Assembly (NCBI GenBank): GCA_050296515.1
Contig: JBNKRJ010000023.1
Coordinates: forward strand, 74,783 to 138,782
Direction of reading: 5' to 3'
DNA: 64,000 nt
Source of the DNA: NBLH01 sp050296515
GTDB lineage: Bacteria; Bacteroidota; Bacteroidia; Bacteroidales; NBLH01
In this document: in pieces, positions 26,518 through 34,973 of the stretch
Layout: each line of letters opens with the position of its first letter
Numbering within the stretch: the first letter of the stretch is position 1
Translations under genes and position numbers: made by a program
Notes under the pieces: model-generated
What the model saw: only the letters and a program-made list of their open reading frames with translations
Database searches by the model: none
Told to the model about the DNA's origin: nothing

Positions 26518-27939
26518 ATGAAGAGACATAAAATATTTGTCATATTAATTTTATTTATTATTCCGTTTGGGGCATGTAATGATAAGTTTTTAGATGTTCA
26601 ACCAACTGTAGCCAATAATGCAGATGATGCGTTTAATAACCCCTCTGAGGTAATTGCTTTGATGAACGGAGTTTATACGCTTGCTAGAGATTTGGACTTT
26701 ACTTTAGGTATAATTTTATTTAGTGAAGTAAAAGGAGAAGATATTTTCCTGATTCCTGATAATCTTGGATGGTTTTCCAGTGCTTATCAATATACTGAAA
26801 ATCCATATAGTGGAGACCAAAATAATTTTTGGTTTAATGGATACAAGATAATTGCAAATTGCAATCAGTTAATCGAAAAAATTCCTCAGTCAACAGCTTT
26901 TTCTGATGAATTTAAGAACCATTATCTCGCAGAAGCCAAGGCTGTTAGAGCATACGTTTATTTTCAGTTAGTACGGTTGTTCGGACAGCCTTATAGTGTT
27001 GACCCAAATGGGAAAGGTGTGCCTCTTACGCTGAAACCACTCTCTAAAGATGATGATTTTCCTGGAAGATCTAGTGTTCGTGATGTTTATGCAGTCATAC
27101 TTGATGATTTAGAGTTTGCCGAAAGTAATTTTGATACGAATATCGGAAATTCAATTTATCGAATGACACTTCCTGCAATTCAAGGCTTGTTGGCAAGAGT
27201 ACATCTGAATATGGAACATTGGGCAGAGGCCAGTAGCTACGCAGCATTAGCAAGGAGCAGTTTTAATTTGTCTTCTATGTCTGAACTTTTGGATGGATTT
27301 GCCGATCCAACATCTGAATGGATGTGGGCATTTGATATGAGAAGCGATGATAATGAGGGCTATACAATGGTGCCTTCATTTTTTGATACTCGTGAAGATG
27401 GGTATAATACACTTAGGGCAGATGCAGACTTCCTTTATCTGTTTTATGAATCAAATGACAATAGGATCTACCAGTTTTCAGCTGATGGGGTTAATTTAAG
27501 TTATTCTGAATATGGCTATGAAGTTTTTAAATTCCTCCATAGAAAAACCTGGGATATGGATCAGGTTTTGATGAGAGCTTCGGAAATGTATTTAATTGGA
27601 GCAGAAGCAGAGGCTGAACTCAAAAATTATAAAGATGCGAGAATTTTATTAAATATTATTAAGGGAAGAGCCGGATTGCTGCCTGTGGATGAGAGTGTTA
27701 CAGGACGATTATTAATTGACGAAATAATGCTTGAACGAAAAAAAGAACTGTTTGGTGAAGGTTTTCGCTTTTTTGATATGACAAGAAAAAAGCAACCATT
27801 AATTAGGACTGAAAGTTCACACTGGTGGCCAATATCCTTACCTGCAAACGATCCCAGAATGGTTCTTCCTATTCCTCAGGATGAAATAGATGCCAATCCA
27901 AATATCTCTGAAGCAGATCAAAACGAAGCTTATAGATAA
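26518..27939 (+). CDS. SusD/RagB family nutrient-binding lipoprotein
   Basis: 473 residues with lipobox FGAC (Cys at about 20). SusD-like helical features are present: DKFLDVQPT near the N-terminus, FKNHYLAEAKAVRAYVYFQLVRLFGQPY, a DIEFAE-like TPR core (ILDDLEFAESNF), EIMLERKKELFGEGFRFFDMTR and the C-terminal LPIPQDEIDANPNI. It is the surface ligand-binding lid of the SusC transporter directly upstream. Confidence 0.95.
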   Translation: MKRHKIFVILILFIIPFGACNDKFLDVQPTVANNADDAFNNPSEVIALMNGVYTLARDLDFTLGIILFSEVKGEDIFLIPDNLGWFSSAYQYTENPYSGDQNNFWFNGYKIIANCNQLIEKIPQSTAFSDEFKNHYLAEAKAVRAYVYFQLVRLFGQPYSVDPNGKGVPLTLKPLSKDDDFPGRSSVRDVYAVILDDLEFAESNFDTNIGNSIYRMTLPAIQGLLARVHLNMEHWAEASSYAALARSSFNLSSMSELLDGFADPTSEWMWAFDMRSDDNEGYTMVPSFFDTREDGYNTLRADADFLYLFYESNDNRIYQFSADGVNLSYSEYGYEVFKFLHRKTWDMDQVLMRASEMYLIGAEAEAELKNYKDARILLNIIKGRAGLLPVDESVTGRLLIDEIMLERKKELFGEGFRFFDMTRKKQPLIRTESSHWWPISLPANDPRMVLPIPQDEIDANPNISEADQNEAYR

Positions 27940-27955
27940 ACTTAACAAACTAAGG

Positions 27956-27985
27956 AAGTTTAGGGGTGAATACGCTCCTAAACTT
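27956..27985 (+). terminator. Terminator-like hairpin after susD
   Basis: AAGTTTAGG pairs with CCTAAACTT around an 11- to 12-base loop; the following T-tract is weak. Confidence 0.6.
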
Positions 27986-28012
27986 TAATTCGATCTTTCC
28001 TAATTTAAATCA

Positions 28013-28047
28013 TTGTTCTTTTCGACTCGTAAAAAGCTGTATCTTTG
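28013..28047 (+). promoter_or_regulatory. Putative promoter of the acyltransferase gene
   Basis: TTG (28013-28015), a 24-base spacer and TATCTTTG (28040-28047), a perfect -7 box, placing the start near 28054 and the ATG about 20 bases downstream. Confidence 0.5.
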
Positions 28048-28073
28048 CCTAAACCTTACGAAGTAAACGGAAC

Positions 28074-28622
28074 ATGCTTATTCGCTATTTTTCGAAATTT
28101 ATTTTATGGCTTCTGGGATGGAAAGTGAATATTAAAATTCCGGAAGAAAAAAAATACATCATTGCTGTTGCCCCTCATACAAGCAATTTAGATCTTTTTA
28201 TTGGTAAGTTAGCAAATTGGTCTTGTGGTCATAAAGCAAAATTTATTATAAAAAAAGAAGCATTTAATTTTTTTACTGCCCCTATTTTAAGGTGGTGGGG
28301 GGGCATTCCTATTGATAGGAATAATACAGTTTCGGTTGTAGATCAGATAGTTGAGCATTACATTAAAAACACGCATTTTGCTTTGGCTATTACCCCGGAG
28401 GCTACTCGAAAAAGAAACCCAGACTGGAAGACCGGGTTTTATCGAATTGCAATAAAGGCGAAAGTTCCTATCTATTTAGGATATGTTGATTTCAAGACCA
28501 AAGAAGGCGGAATGCACCAGCGTTTTGATCCTACAGGCAATATGGAAGACGATATGAAGGCAATAAAGAGCTATTTTAAAGACATGGAAGGCCATCATAA
28601 GGACCAGTTTGCTATTGAATAG
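28074..28622 (+). CDS. PlsC-like (lyso)phospholipid acyltransferase family protein
   Basis: 182 residues, short for the family. The catalytic HX4D motif is HTSNLD in IIAVAPHTSNLDLFIG; the acceptor-site block follows as WWGGIPIDRN, and the third block as ITPEATRKRNPDWKTGFYRIA. It probably acylates a lysophospholipid or a related hydroxyl at the inner membrane. The substrate cannot be told from sequence. It has its own promoter-like element; the omega-amidase gene follows 54 bp downstream. Confidence 0.8.
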   Translation: MLIRYFSKFILWLLGWKVNIKIPEEKKYIIAVAPHTSNLDLFIGKLANWSCGHKAKFIIKKEAFNFFTAPILRWWGGIPIDRNNTVSVVDQIVEHYIKNTHFALAITPEATRKRNPDWKTGFYRIAIKAKVPIYLGYVDFKTKEGGMHQRFDPTGNMEDDMKAIKSYFKDMEGHHKDQFAIE

Positions 28623-28676
28623 TAAATTCTTGATTTATTTTTCTGAATAAACAATTATACAATAATCAATTTTAAA

Positions 28677-29456
28677 ATGGATAAATTATTAAAAATAACC
28701 ACAATACAAACTCATCTTTTTTGGGAAGATATACAGAAAAATCTTATAAATTTTGAGCTTAAAATCAAAAATATTGACCAACCAACAGATGTCGTAGTTT
28801 TGCCAGAAATGTTTACAACCGGTTTTTCTATGAATCCATCTGAATTTTCTGAATCGGTAGAAGGAAAAACAGTGAACTGGATGAGAAAAATGGCTTCTGA
28901 CAGAGAAGCACTTATCCTTGGGAGCATTATTATAAATGATGAAGGCCGATTTGTAAATAGGTTATTAGCAGTTTATCCTGATGGAAAGATTGATTATTAC
29001 GATAAAAGGCATTTGTTTGCGATGGCAGGAGAACATAAAGAATATACTCCGGGTAACAAAAGATTAATAGTTAATTATAAAGGTTGGAGAATCAATCCAT
29101 TGATATGTTACGATTTACGTTTCCCCGTTTGGAGCAGAAACCTTAGTGATTATGATGTCCAAATTTATGTAGCCAATTGGCCGGAAAAGAGAAGCTTCCA
29201 CTGGAATATTCTCTTGCAGGCCAGAGCAATTGAGAATCAGGCTTATGTTGTTGGTGTAAACCGTATAGGTGAAGATGGAAATGGATACGCACATTCTGGT
29301 GATACTTGTGTTTTTGATCCATTAGGTGTTAGAATTAGTTTTACTAATCCATACGAAGATAAAGTTGAGACAGTGATTCTAAATAAAGATGTTTTAGAAA
29401 AAGTTAGAAAATCACTGCCTTTTATTCAAGATGGAGATAAGTTTACGATCGCTTAA
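28677..29456 (+). CDS. Nitrilase superfamily omega-amidase (YafV/Nit2-like)
   Basis: 259 residues with the nitrilase triad: Glu in VVLPEMFTTGFSM, Lys in YYDKRHLFAMAGEH, Cys in NPLICYDLRFPVWSR. The sequence context is that of YafV/NIT2 omega-amidases, which hydrolyse 2-oxoglutaramate and 2-oxosuccinamate and so clean up transaminase side products. Its stop overlaps the stop of the convergent gene by four bases (29453-29456). Confidence 0.85.
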   Translation: MDKLLKITTIQTHLFWEDIQKNLINFELKIKNIDQPTDVVVLPEMFTTGFSMNPSEFSESVEGKTVNWMRKMASDREALILGSIIINDEGRFVNRLLAVYPDGKIDYYDKRHLFAMAGEHKEYTPGNKRLIVNYKGWRINPLICYDLRFPVWSRNLSDYDVQIYVANWPEKRSFHWNILLQARAIENQAYVVGVNRIGEDGNGYAHSGDTCVFDPLGVRISFTNPYEDKVETVILNKDVLEKVRKSLPFIQDGDKFTIA

Positions 29457-29986
29457 AAGGAAAAACCAATTCTTACAACTGGATTAGTGTATGGGGTGAA
29501 TTCTGTTTCATTAAGGTTCCATAAAATTAACAGATAAGCACCACTTCTTTGACCAATTTGTTGAAAATAGCCACCACCAATTAAATAACTATCTATCCAT
29601 TTTCGGTAACTCTCTATTGGGTTAAGCGAAGTAAATACTTCTCTATTTAATGCTTCTACCTCTGCTTGGGCAAATAAGCTTTCAGTTATAAAAAATCTGG
29701 TAAAAACGCTTCCTGAGTAGGTTGAGTAGTCAAGATCGATAGCATATCTTTTGTCTTTATAATAACTATAAGATAATCCAATGCCAGCATGAAATCGTTC
29801 GGTAATTCTATACCCAATAATTGGAGCAACTTCTATAGCAGTAATGTCCCCAAATTGTAGTCCCAAGCCTCCACCAAAAAATATTTTATCTTTAAAAGAA
29901 GGTTTTTCCTTTGGTTGCTCATAATATTGTGCACTTATCTGCGTAATAATTAGAGCAAGAAATAATGTGAAAAATAACTTTTTCAT
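29453..29986 (-). CDS. Small outer-membrane beta-barrel protein
   Basis: 177 residues with signal peptide (about 1-19, ITQISAQ) and repeated amphipathic strands (FFGGGLGLQFGDITAIEVAP, ERFHAGIGLSYSYYKD, GSVFTRFFITESLFAQAEVE) ending in an aromatic residue (VRIGFSF). This is the usual form of small Bacteroidota porin-like or OmpW/OmpX-like proteins; no specific role can be given. A minus-strand TATTTTTG at 30022-30029 could be its -7 box. Confidence 0.7.
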   Translation of the reverse strand: MKKLFFTLFLALIITQISAQYYEQPKEKPSFKDKIFFGGGLGLQFGDITAIEVAPIIGYRITERFHAGIGLSYSYYKDKRYAIDLDYSTYSGSVFTRFFITESLFAQAEVEALNREVFTSLNPIESYRKWIDSYLIGGGYFQQIGQRSGAYLLILWNLNETEFTPYTNPVVRIGFSF

Positions 29987-30121
29987 GTTTTATGGTTTTA
30001 TTATTTACATTGTGTATACCACAAAAATAGGATATTTTTTTAATTTTCTTTCGGATTACTTCCAATGATATTATCTTAGTTGATTAGACAAAATTGTTAA
30101 TTATTTAAAAACGAAAAACCT

Positions 30122-31174
30122 ATGATTTTATTGATAAGAAAATTTGGATTTTTTTGTTTGGTAATGTTTCTTATTTCTGTTGGAAAAATCTTTTCACAGA
30201 CTGATACAAGCAAAGTTAATTGGATGAGTTTTGAAGAAGCAAAGAGCTTATTTGAAAAAAGGCAAAAGCCTGTATTGGTTTATTTTTATGATAGTAAAGG
30301 TGATTCTTCAAAGCTTATGTTGAATGCGACATTTGGGCTGCAAGAGGTTGCAAGTTATGTCAATATATTGTTTTATCCAGTTAAATTAGATATTCACTCA
30401 CAGGATACGGTCACTTTTTTTGATGGAACTAAGTTTTATAATTCAGGTAAAAACGGGAAAGTGCATGATATTGTAGTAAAACTTTTAGGCAATCAGTTTT
30501 CAATCCCCTCAATGATACTGTTTAATAAGCAGGCGCAAGGTTCAGCTTATCAGGGTTTTAAAGATAGAAACCATATTTTTCCAGTATTAATATATTATGC
30601 TGAATCACTAACAAATCCAATTGCTTACGATAAGTTTGAAAAATACTATTTTAAAACCTATCCAGTTGGTCAAAAACAGATAATGACAAGGGTTTTAGTG
30701 AAATGGAAAACTTTTAATGAATTGCCAGAATTGATGAAAACCAGGCCTAAGAAAATATTGGTAAATCTTTATGATAATTACAATATTAGCTCTACAATGC
30801 AACGCTTGAAAACATATAATAATCCAACAATAGCTAAATATTTAAATGAACATTTTTATTGTACTAATTTAGATGTAAAAGCTCAGGATAGCATCAACTT
30901 TTTAGGACAAACCTACATAAATGAAAAAGCAGCACACGGCTATCATCAGCTGGCAATTGCAATGCTCAACGGAAAAATGCAGTTTCCTTCATTTATTGTT
31001 ATAGACGAAAACAGTAAATTGTTAGACAGGTTCTTTGGTTACATGCCTCCTGATGACTTTGAAGTGTTAATTCATTTTATTGGTGATAATGCTTATAAGA
31101 ACAAAAAATGGGACGACTACAAAGCAAATTTCAAAGGGAGTTTTATTGAGGAGGAAGAAATTAAGAAGGAGTAA
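30122..31174 (+). CDS. Exported protein with two tandem thioredoxin-fold domains lacking CXXC
   Basis: 350 residues with a signal peptide (about 1-25, VGKIFSQ). Residues about 35-165 and 205-345 are an internal duplication: KPVLVYFYDSKGDSSKLM / KKILVNLYDNYNISSTMQ, then LDIHSQDTVTFFDGTKFYN / LDVKAQDSINFLGQTYINE, then a cis-Pro-like turn in FSIPSMILF / MQFPSFIVI. The position of the redox CXXC is SKGDSS or YNISS, so neither half can act as a classical thiol oxidoreductase. Probably a structural or chaperone-like derivative. Convergent with the HAD gene, two bases apart. Confidence 0.7.
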   Translation: MILLIRKFGFFCLVMFLISVGKIFSQTDTSKVNWMSFEEAKSLFEKRQKPVLVYFYDSKGDSSKLMLNATFGLQEVASYVNILFYPVKLDIHSQDTVTFFDGTKFYNSGKNGKVHDIVVKLLGNQFSIPSMILFNKQAQGSAYQGFKDRNHIFPVLIYYAESLTNPIAYDKFEKYYFKTYPVGQKQIMTRVLVKWKTFNELPELMKTRPKKILVNLYDNYNISSTMQRLKTYNNPTIAKYLNEHFYCTNLDVKAQDSINFLGQTYINEKAAHGYHQLAIAMLNGKMQFPSFIVIDENSKLLDRFFGYMPPDDFEVLIHFIGDNAYKNKKWDDYKANFKGSFIEEEEIKKE

Positions 31175-31176
31175 AA

Positions 31177-32004
31177 CTAATTCCAATGCTTTTTATATAC
31201 AGAACTTAATGGATTGCTTTGATTATCATTACAATGTTTAAATTTATTAAGCAAGACTTGGGGCGAGTTTTTGACAACATAACTAAATTTTGTCCAGTTA
31301 AGTAAATCCAAATCATTGTAATCGTTACCTATACTAAGTGTGTTATCTTTGCGGATATTTTGTTTTTTGCAAATAAACTCACCGCCTTTTGCTTTTGAAA
31401 CTTCAGAGTTGAAAATTTCAAGCCAAACAGATTTACCATCAATTGGTGATGTGGCCCTTATTACTTTCATTTCAGGAAATCTTTCTGCAATAAGTTCAAA
31501 ATCAGAAGCATCTTTTAAAATTACCAGAAATTGGGTGGCATAGTCTAATGGATAACCATTACTAAGTTCAAAACTGAAATCTTTGTAAATTGAATTTCTC
31601 CAATCGAAATCAGTGGCTTCACTATTTGCCCTAAAATAGTAGTACTTATGATTTTCAGGAATTGGAAAGTGGATGGAGAAGTTAAGATCTAATTTAATCA
31701 GTTCTTTTTCTATTTCAAGAACTTTTTTCTGTTCAATCGTCAGACTGTTCAAATGTTGTTTGTTCTTCCAATCATAAACTCCTGCACCGGAAGAAAATAC
31801 AAGATAATCAAAGGGATGCTCGTTCTTTAAAACCTGTAAGCAACTGTAAAAAGTCCTTCCTGTGGCAAAAACTCGTTTTACACCTTGCTTTCCAAGTTTC
31901 TCTAAAACTTCAAGATCCAAGTGGCCAATTTTTTTGTCATTATTCAATAAGGTACCATCAAGATCTAATAGCACCATTTTGATATTGTTTTTTTTTGTGG
32001 CCAT
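31177..32004 (-). CDS. HAD superfamily hydrolase (Cof-like)
   Basis: 275 residues with the HAD motifs: LLDLDGTLLNNDKKIG (nucleophile Asp and acid/base Asp), FATGRTF (motif II), a KGGEFICKK lysine (motif III) and IGNDYNDLDLLNWT (motif IV). The large type-II cap between motifs II and III places it with Cof/YidA sugar-phosphate phosphatases. It lies eight bases downstream of the GNAT-like gene on the same strand, so the two are probably co-transcribed. Confidence 0.85.
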   Translation of the reverse strand: MATKKNNIKMVLLDLDGTLLNNDKKIGHLDLEVLEKLGKQGVKRVFATGRTFYSCLQVLKNEHPFDYLVFSSGAGVYDWKNKQHLNSLTIEQKKVLEIEKELIKLDLNFSIHFPIPENHKYYYFRANSEATDFDWRNSIYKDFSFELSNGYPLDYATQFLVILKDASDFELIAERFPEMKVIRATSPIDGKSVWLEIFNSEVSKAKGGEFICKKQNIRKDNTLSIGNDYNDLDLLNWTKFSYVVKNSPQVLLNKFKHCNDNQSNPLSSVYKKHWN

Positions 32005-32012
32005 TTGGAAAG

Positions 32013-33131
32013 TTAGTTTATGTTACGCACATAGCTCCTTTTGCGCTTTGTAAGTTGAGGGTCAAAGAACTTCCATTGCGACTGAACTTTCAGGTTATTT
32101 TCCATTTCAGAATTGGTTTCAACATATTCAATTCCATTTTCAATGTATTTTGGAATCAACTCATCAAACATAATTGAGTTAATGCCCTTGTTTTGTAACT
32201 CTGGTTTAACAGCAATTAACATTAGATCCATTACATTGTTTTTCTTCAAAGCTCTTAGAACCCGTATGAATCCAAATGGAAATAATTTACCATTAGATTT
32301 TTGCAATGCTTTTGAAATTGAGGGCATTGAAACGCCAAATGCAACCACTTCATCCCCTTGCAAAACGATGCTTACATATTTTGGAGGTAACGAAGGCAGG
32401 TATTTTTTTACATAATAATCTATTTGTTTATCATTGAATTCCAGAACAATATACAATCCTTTGTAGGCTTCGTTCATTAGTTGGAAAATCTTCTTTCCAT
32501 ATTTCAATAAATCTTCACTGGTTTCAGGCCTTACAACACTTAAGTTGTATTTTTTCTTTACAATGGTTGCAATTCTGTTTAATTGCATAGGTGTTTTTTC
32601 GGGTACCGGAATCTTGAATTCAATCCAATCATTTTCCTTTGAAAACCCAAGTTCTTCTATGTATTCTTTGTAATATGGATAATTATAAACAGAACTCGAA
32701 GTAGCAGTTTCTTCAAAGCCTTCAACTAATAACCCACAAGAATCAAAGTTAGTCATACCAATTGGGCCATGGATTTTTTCAAGATTTTGTTCTTTTCCCC
32801 AATCTTCTACTTTTTTTATTAATGTTTTAACAACATCTTTGTCGTCTATAAATTCCAACCACCCAAAACGTATGTATTTTTCGTTTTTTAGTTCATTGTA
32901 GTTATGATTTATAATACCGGCTATTCTGCCAACTATTTCCCCATTTTTTTTTGCAATCCACATTTTTACATCACAAAATTCAAATGCTGGATTTTTCTTT
33001 TTATCAAAAGTGCTAAAAACATTAGTTCTTATAGAAGGAACAAAATACCTGTTTTGCCTGTAAAGGTCATACTGAAAGTTTACAAATTCTTTAAGTTGCT
33101 TTTTGCTTTCTACTTCTACAATTTGTAGCAT
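32013..33131 (-). CDS. GNAT-like N-acyltransferase family protein (YghO-like)
   Basis: 372 residues, no signal peptide. The N-terminal half shows a GNAT-like core (MWIAKKNGEIVGRIAGIINHNYNE, then GWLEFIDDKDVVKTLIKKVEDWGKEQ, IHGPIGMTNFDSCGLLVEGF); the C-terminal half carries a second acyltransferase-like fold (VALQG-type turn, LMLIAVKPELQNKGINSIMFDELIPKYIENG). This is the pattern of the large two-domain YghO-like proteins common in Bacteroidota. The substrate is unknown. Confidence 0.7.
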   Translation of the reverse strand: MLQIVEVESKKQLKEFVNFQYDLYRQNRYFVPSIRTNVFSTFDKKKNPAFEFCDVKMWIAKKNGEIVGRIAGIINHNYNELKNEKYIRFGWLEFIDDKDVVKTLIKKVEDWGKEQNLEKIHGPIGMTNFDSCGLLVEGFEETATSSSVYNYPYYKEYIEELGFSKENDWIEFKIPVPEKTPMQLNRIATIVKKKYNLSVVRPETSEDLLKYGKKIFQLMNEAYKGLYIVLEFNDKQIDYYVKKYLPSLPPKYVSIVLQGDEVVAFGVSMPSISKALQKSNGKLFPFGFIRVLRALKKNNVMDLMLIAVKPELQNKGINSIMFDELIPKYIENGIEYVETNSEMENNLKVQSQWKFFDPQLTKRKRSYVRNIN

Positions 33132-33514
33132 GATAACTATTTAAGTTTTATGTATTTGGTTTGCAACTGTCTTTGGTAGTTGCATGAAAAACAGTAAGTT
33201 AGTTTTAAAATTAGACTGTTTCCTGAATAAAATTAATGCCTCAAAGGTAAGAAAACTCCTCAAAAATTACCAAAAACGCTTCATTTCGGCTATCTTATTT
33301 GATCAATTCTTACTTAAGAGTTTAATCTTCGCGCAAATATGCTTAATTTTGCATAAGAAGGAAATAAAGTTTATGTTTTTTTAACATTTTGAATAGGGGA
33401 ATTATAGATACAAAATAGTCATAATTATAGTAATAGAAATGATTAGTGTCTAGTACAATAATAGTGTTGAAATTTCGTAACTTTATATAGATATTGACAT
33501 TTAAATACACTCAT
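33132..33514. other. 383-bp intergenic region, divergent between the GNAT-like gene and the Tyr-rich lipoprotein gene
   Basis: AT-rich. A 66-codon plus-strand open frame (33184-33384) is very Lys/Phe/Leu-rich with no recognisable features and is probably fortuitous. TAACTTTA at 33478-33485 is a weak -7 candidate for the lipoprotein gene. Confidence 0.4.
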
Positions 33515-34945
33515 ATGAAAACTTTATACGCAATATTATCACTTTCAGCATTGTTTTTACTTGGTTCTTGTGGTGTAACTGGCAGATTTTCTGCTGATTA
33601 CGATGATATTTATTTTTCAGCAAAGAAGGATAAAAATGAAACTAGTAAGACCAATGAAACTACAATCACTTCTATTAGCAAAAATGATGGAGTAGTTACT
33701 GGAACAAAAAATGTAAGCGAGAAAACTACAAACAACGATGTTGTTGTTCTTAAACCTTATACTAGGGAAAATAACGAAACTAATTTTGAGAATAGTAATA
33801 ATTCTAACTGGAATATGTTACCCGATACCAATAATTTGGTTGGAGAACATGAAGATCAGGTCGTTTACATTGAAGATGAGGATAATTACATTGAAAATGT
33901 ATACGAGGAAGACAATGTTTACAGATATTTACAAGATAAGGAGACTGAGGGTGATAATGAGACTTCTTATGAAGACCGAATAAAGAAGTTTAATTATGCA
34001 GATGAGGATGAGAAATTATACAGTAGTAGCTATTCTACTGCTGGCTGGGCAAGTACAATGCGTCCTTTTTTTAGTATAAGGCTTAATTTTGGCAATTATT
34101 ATAGCCCATATTATAATCCTTATTATCGATATGGATATAGTGATCCATTCTATTCCGGATACTATGATCCATATTACGGTTCATACCCATATTATGATCC
34201 TTATTATTATGGATACGGCTATAACTCATCTTATTACGGATATAATTATTATGGCTACAGACCAGCATATTATACCACAAACTATTACTATAACGAGTCC
34301 TTTAGCAACAGAGTGAGAAGGCATAGGTCAGGTATAAACAATGCTAACAGTACTACTGGAAGGTTCAATAGAGGTAGTTCCGAATCAAATTTAAAGAACA
34401 GATCCACTATCGAAAATAATTCAAGAACAAGTGGAAGAAGAATTTCTGATACAAGAAATACTGGAACTAACAGGACGAATGTTAACAATACCAGTAACGA
34501 CAACAGAATTAGGTATAATAGTAACTCAAGAACAAGTACAAACGGGAATACAAACAGATATAACAATACGAATTCAAACAGAAAAAATAATGTAATCAGG
34601 TATAATACAAATACCAGGACGAACACGAACAATAACACGAACAGAAGCAATAGCAACAGGTACAATACCACAAACAGAACAAATTCTAATTACAATAGGA
34701 GTAATAATAACCGATCAAATTATACCAGGCAAAATAATAATTCGAATAATTCGTCGACCTATAATAATTCTTCAAATAGTTCAACAAACTCAAATAGGTC
34801 TTCGTATAACAGATCATCAAATAATTCAACAAGGTCATCATACAACAGATCTTCAAGTAGTTCTTCCAGATCTAGTAGCTCATCCAGTAGATCTTCATCA
34901 AGTAGATCCAGTAGCAGTAAATCTAGTACAGGTAGAAAAAGATAA
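33515..34945 (+). CDS. Low-complexity lipoprotein (Tyr-rich then Asn/Ser/Arg-rich)
   Basis: 476 residues from the ATG at 33515; the in-frame TTG at 33494 would precede the lipoprotein signal, whose lipobox is LGSC. Three parts follow: an acidic, Asn/Glu-rich region to about residue 175; a Tyr/Gly/Pro tract (about 190-255; repeated YYDPYY and YYGYNYY units); and a strongly basic tail of Asn, Ser, Thr and Arg (about 265-476) ending in Arg-Ser runs. No catalytic domain is visible. The composition suggests a surface-exposed adhesive or cross-linkable protein (inference). An FadL-like porin gene follows 28 bp downstream. Confidence 0.75.
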   Translation: MKTLYAILSLSALFLLGSCGVTGRFSADYDDIYFSAKKDKNETSKTNETTITSISKNDGVVTGTKNVSEKTTNNDVVVLKPYTRENNETNFENSNNSNWNMLPDTNNLVGEHEDQVVYIEDEDNYIENVYEEDNVYRYLQDKETEGDNETSYEDRIKKFNYADEDEKLYSSSYSTAGWASTMRPFFSIRLNFGNYYSPYYNPYYRYGYSDPFYSGYYDPYYGSYPYYDPYYYGYGYNSSYYGYNYYGYRPAYYTTNYYYNESFSNRVRRHRSGINNANSTTGRFNRGSSESNLKNRSTIENNSRTSGRRISDTRNTGTNRTNVNNTSNDNRIRYNSNSRTSTNGNTNRYNNTNSNRKNNVIRYNTNTRTNTNNNTNRSNSNRYNTTNRTNSNYNRSNNNRSNYTRQNNNSNNSSTYNNSSNSSTNSNRSSYNRSSNNSTRSSYNRSSSSSSRSSSSSSRSSSSRSSSSKSSTGRKR

Positions 34946-34973
34946 AACAAATTGAACCATAAAATACATTATC

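Noticed and set aside
33184..33384. 66-codon plus-strand open frame upstream of the Tyr-rich lipoprotein
   Set aside because: Composition is Lys/Phe/Leu-rich as expected of random AT-rich DNA; no promoter, ribosome site or recognisable motif.
34288..34671. Long Leu/Val-rich minus-strand open frame
   Set aside because: It is the antisense of the Asn/Thr-rich coding region; a low-complexity shadow.
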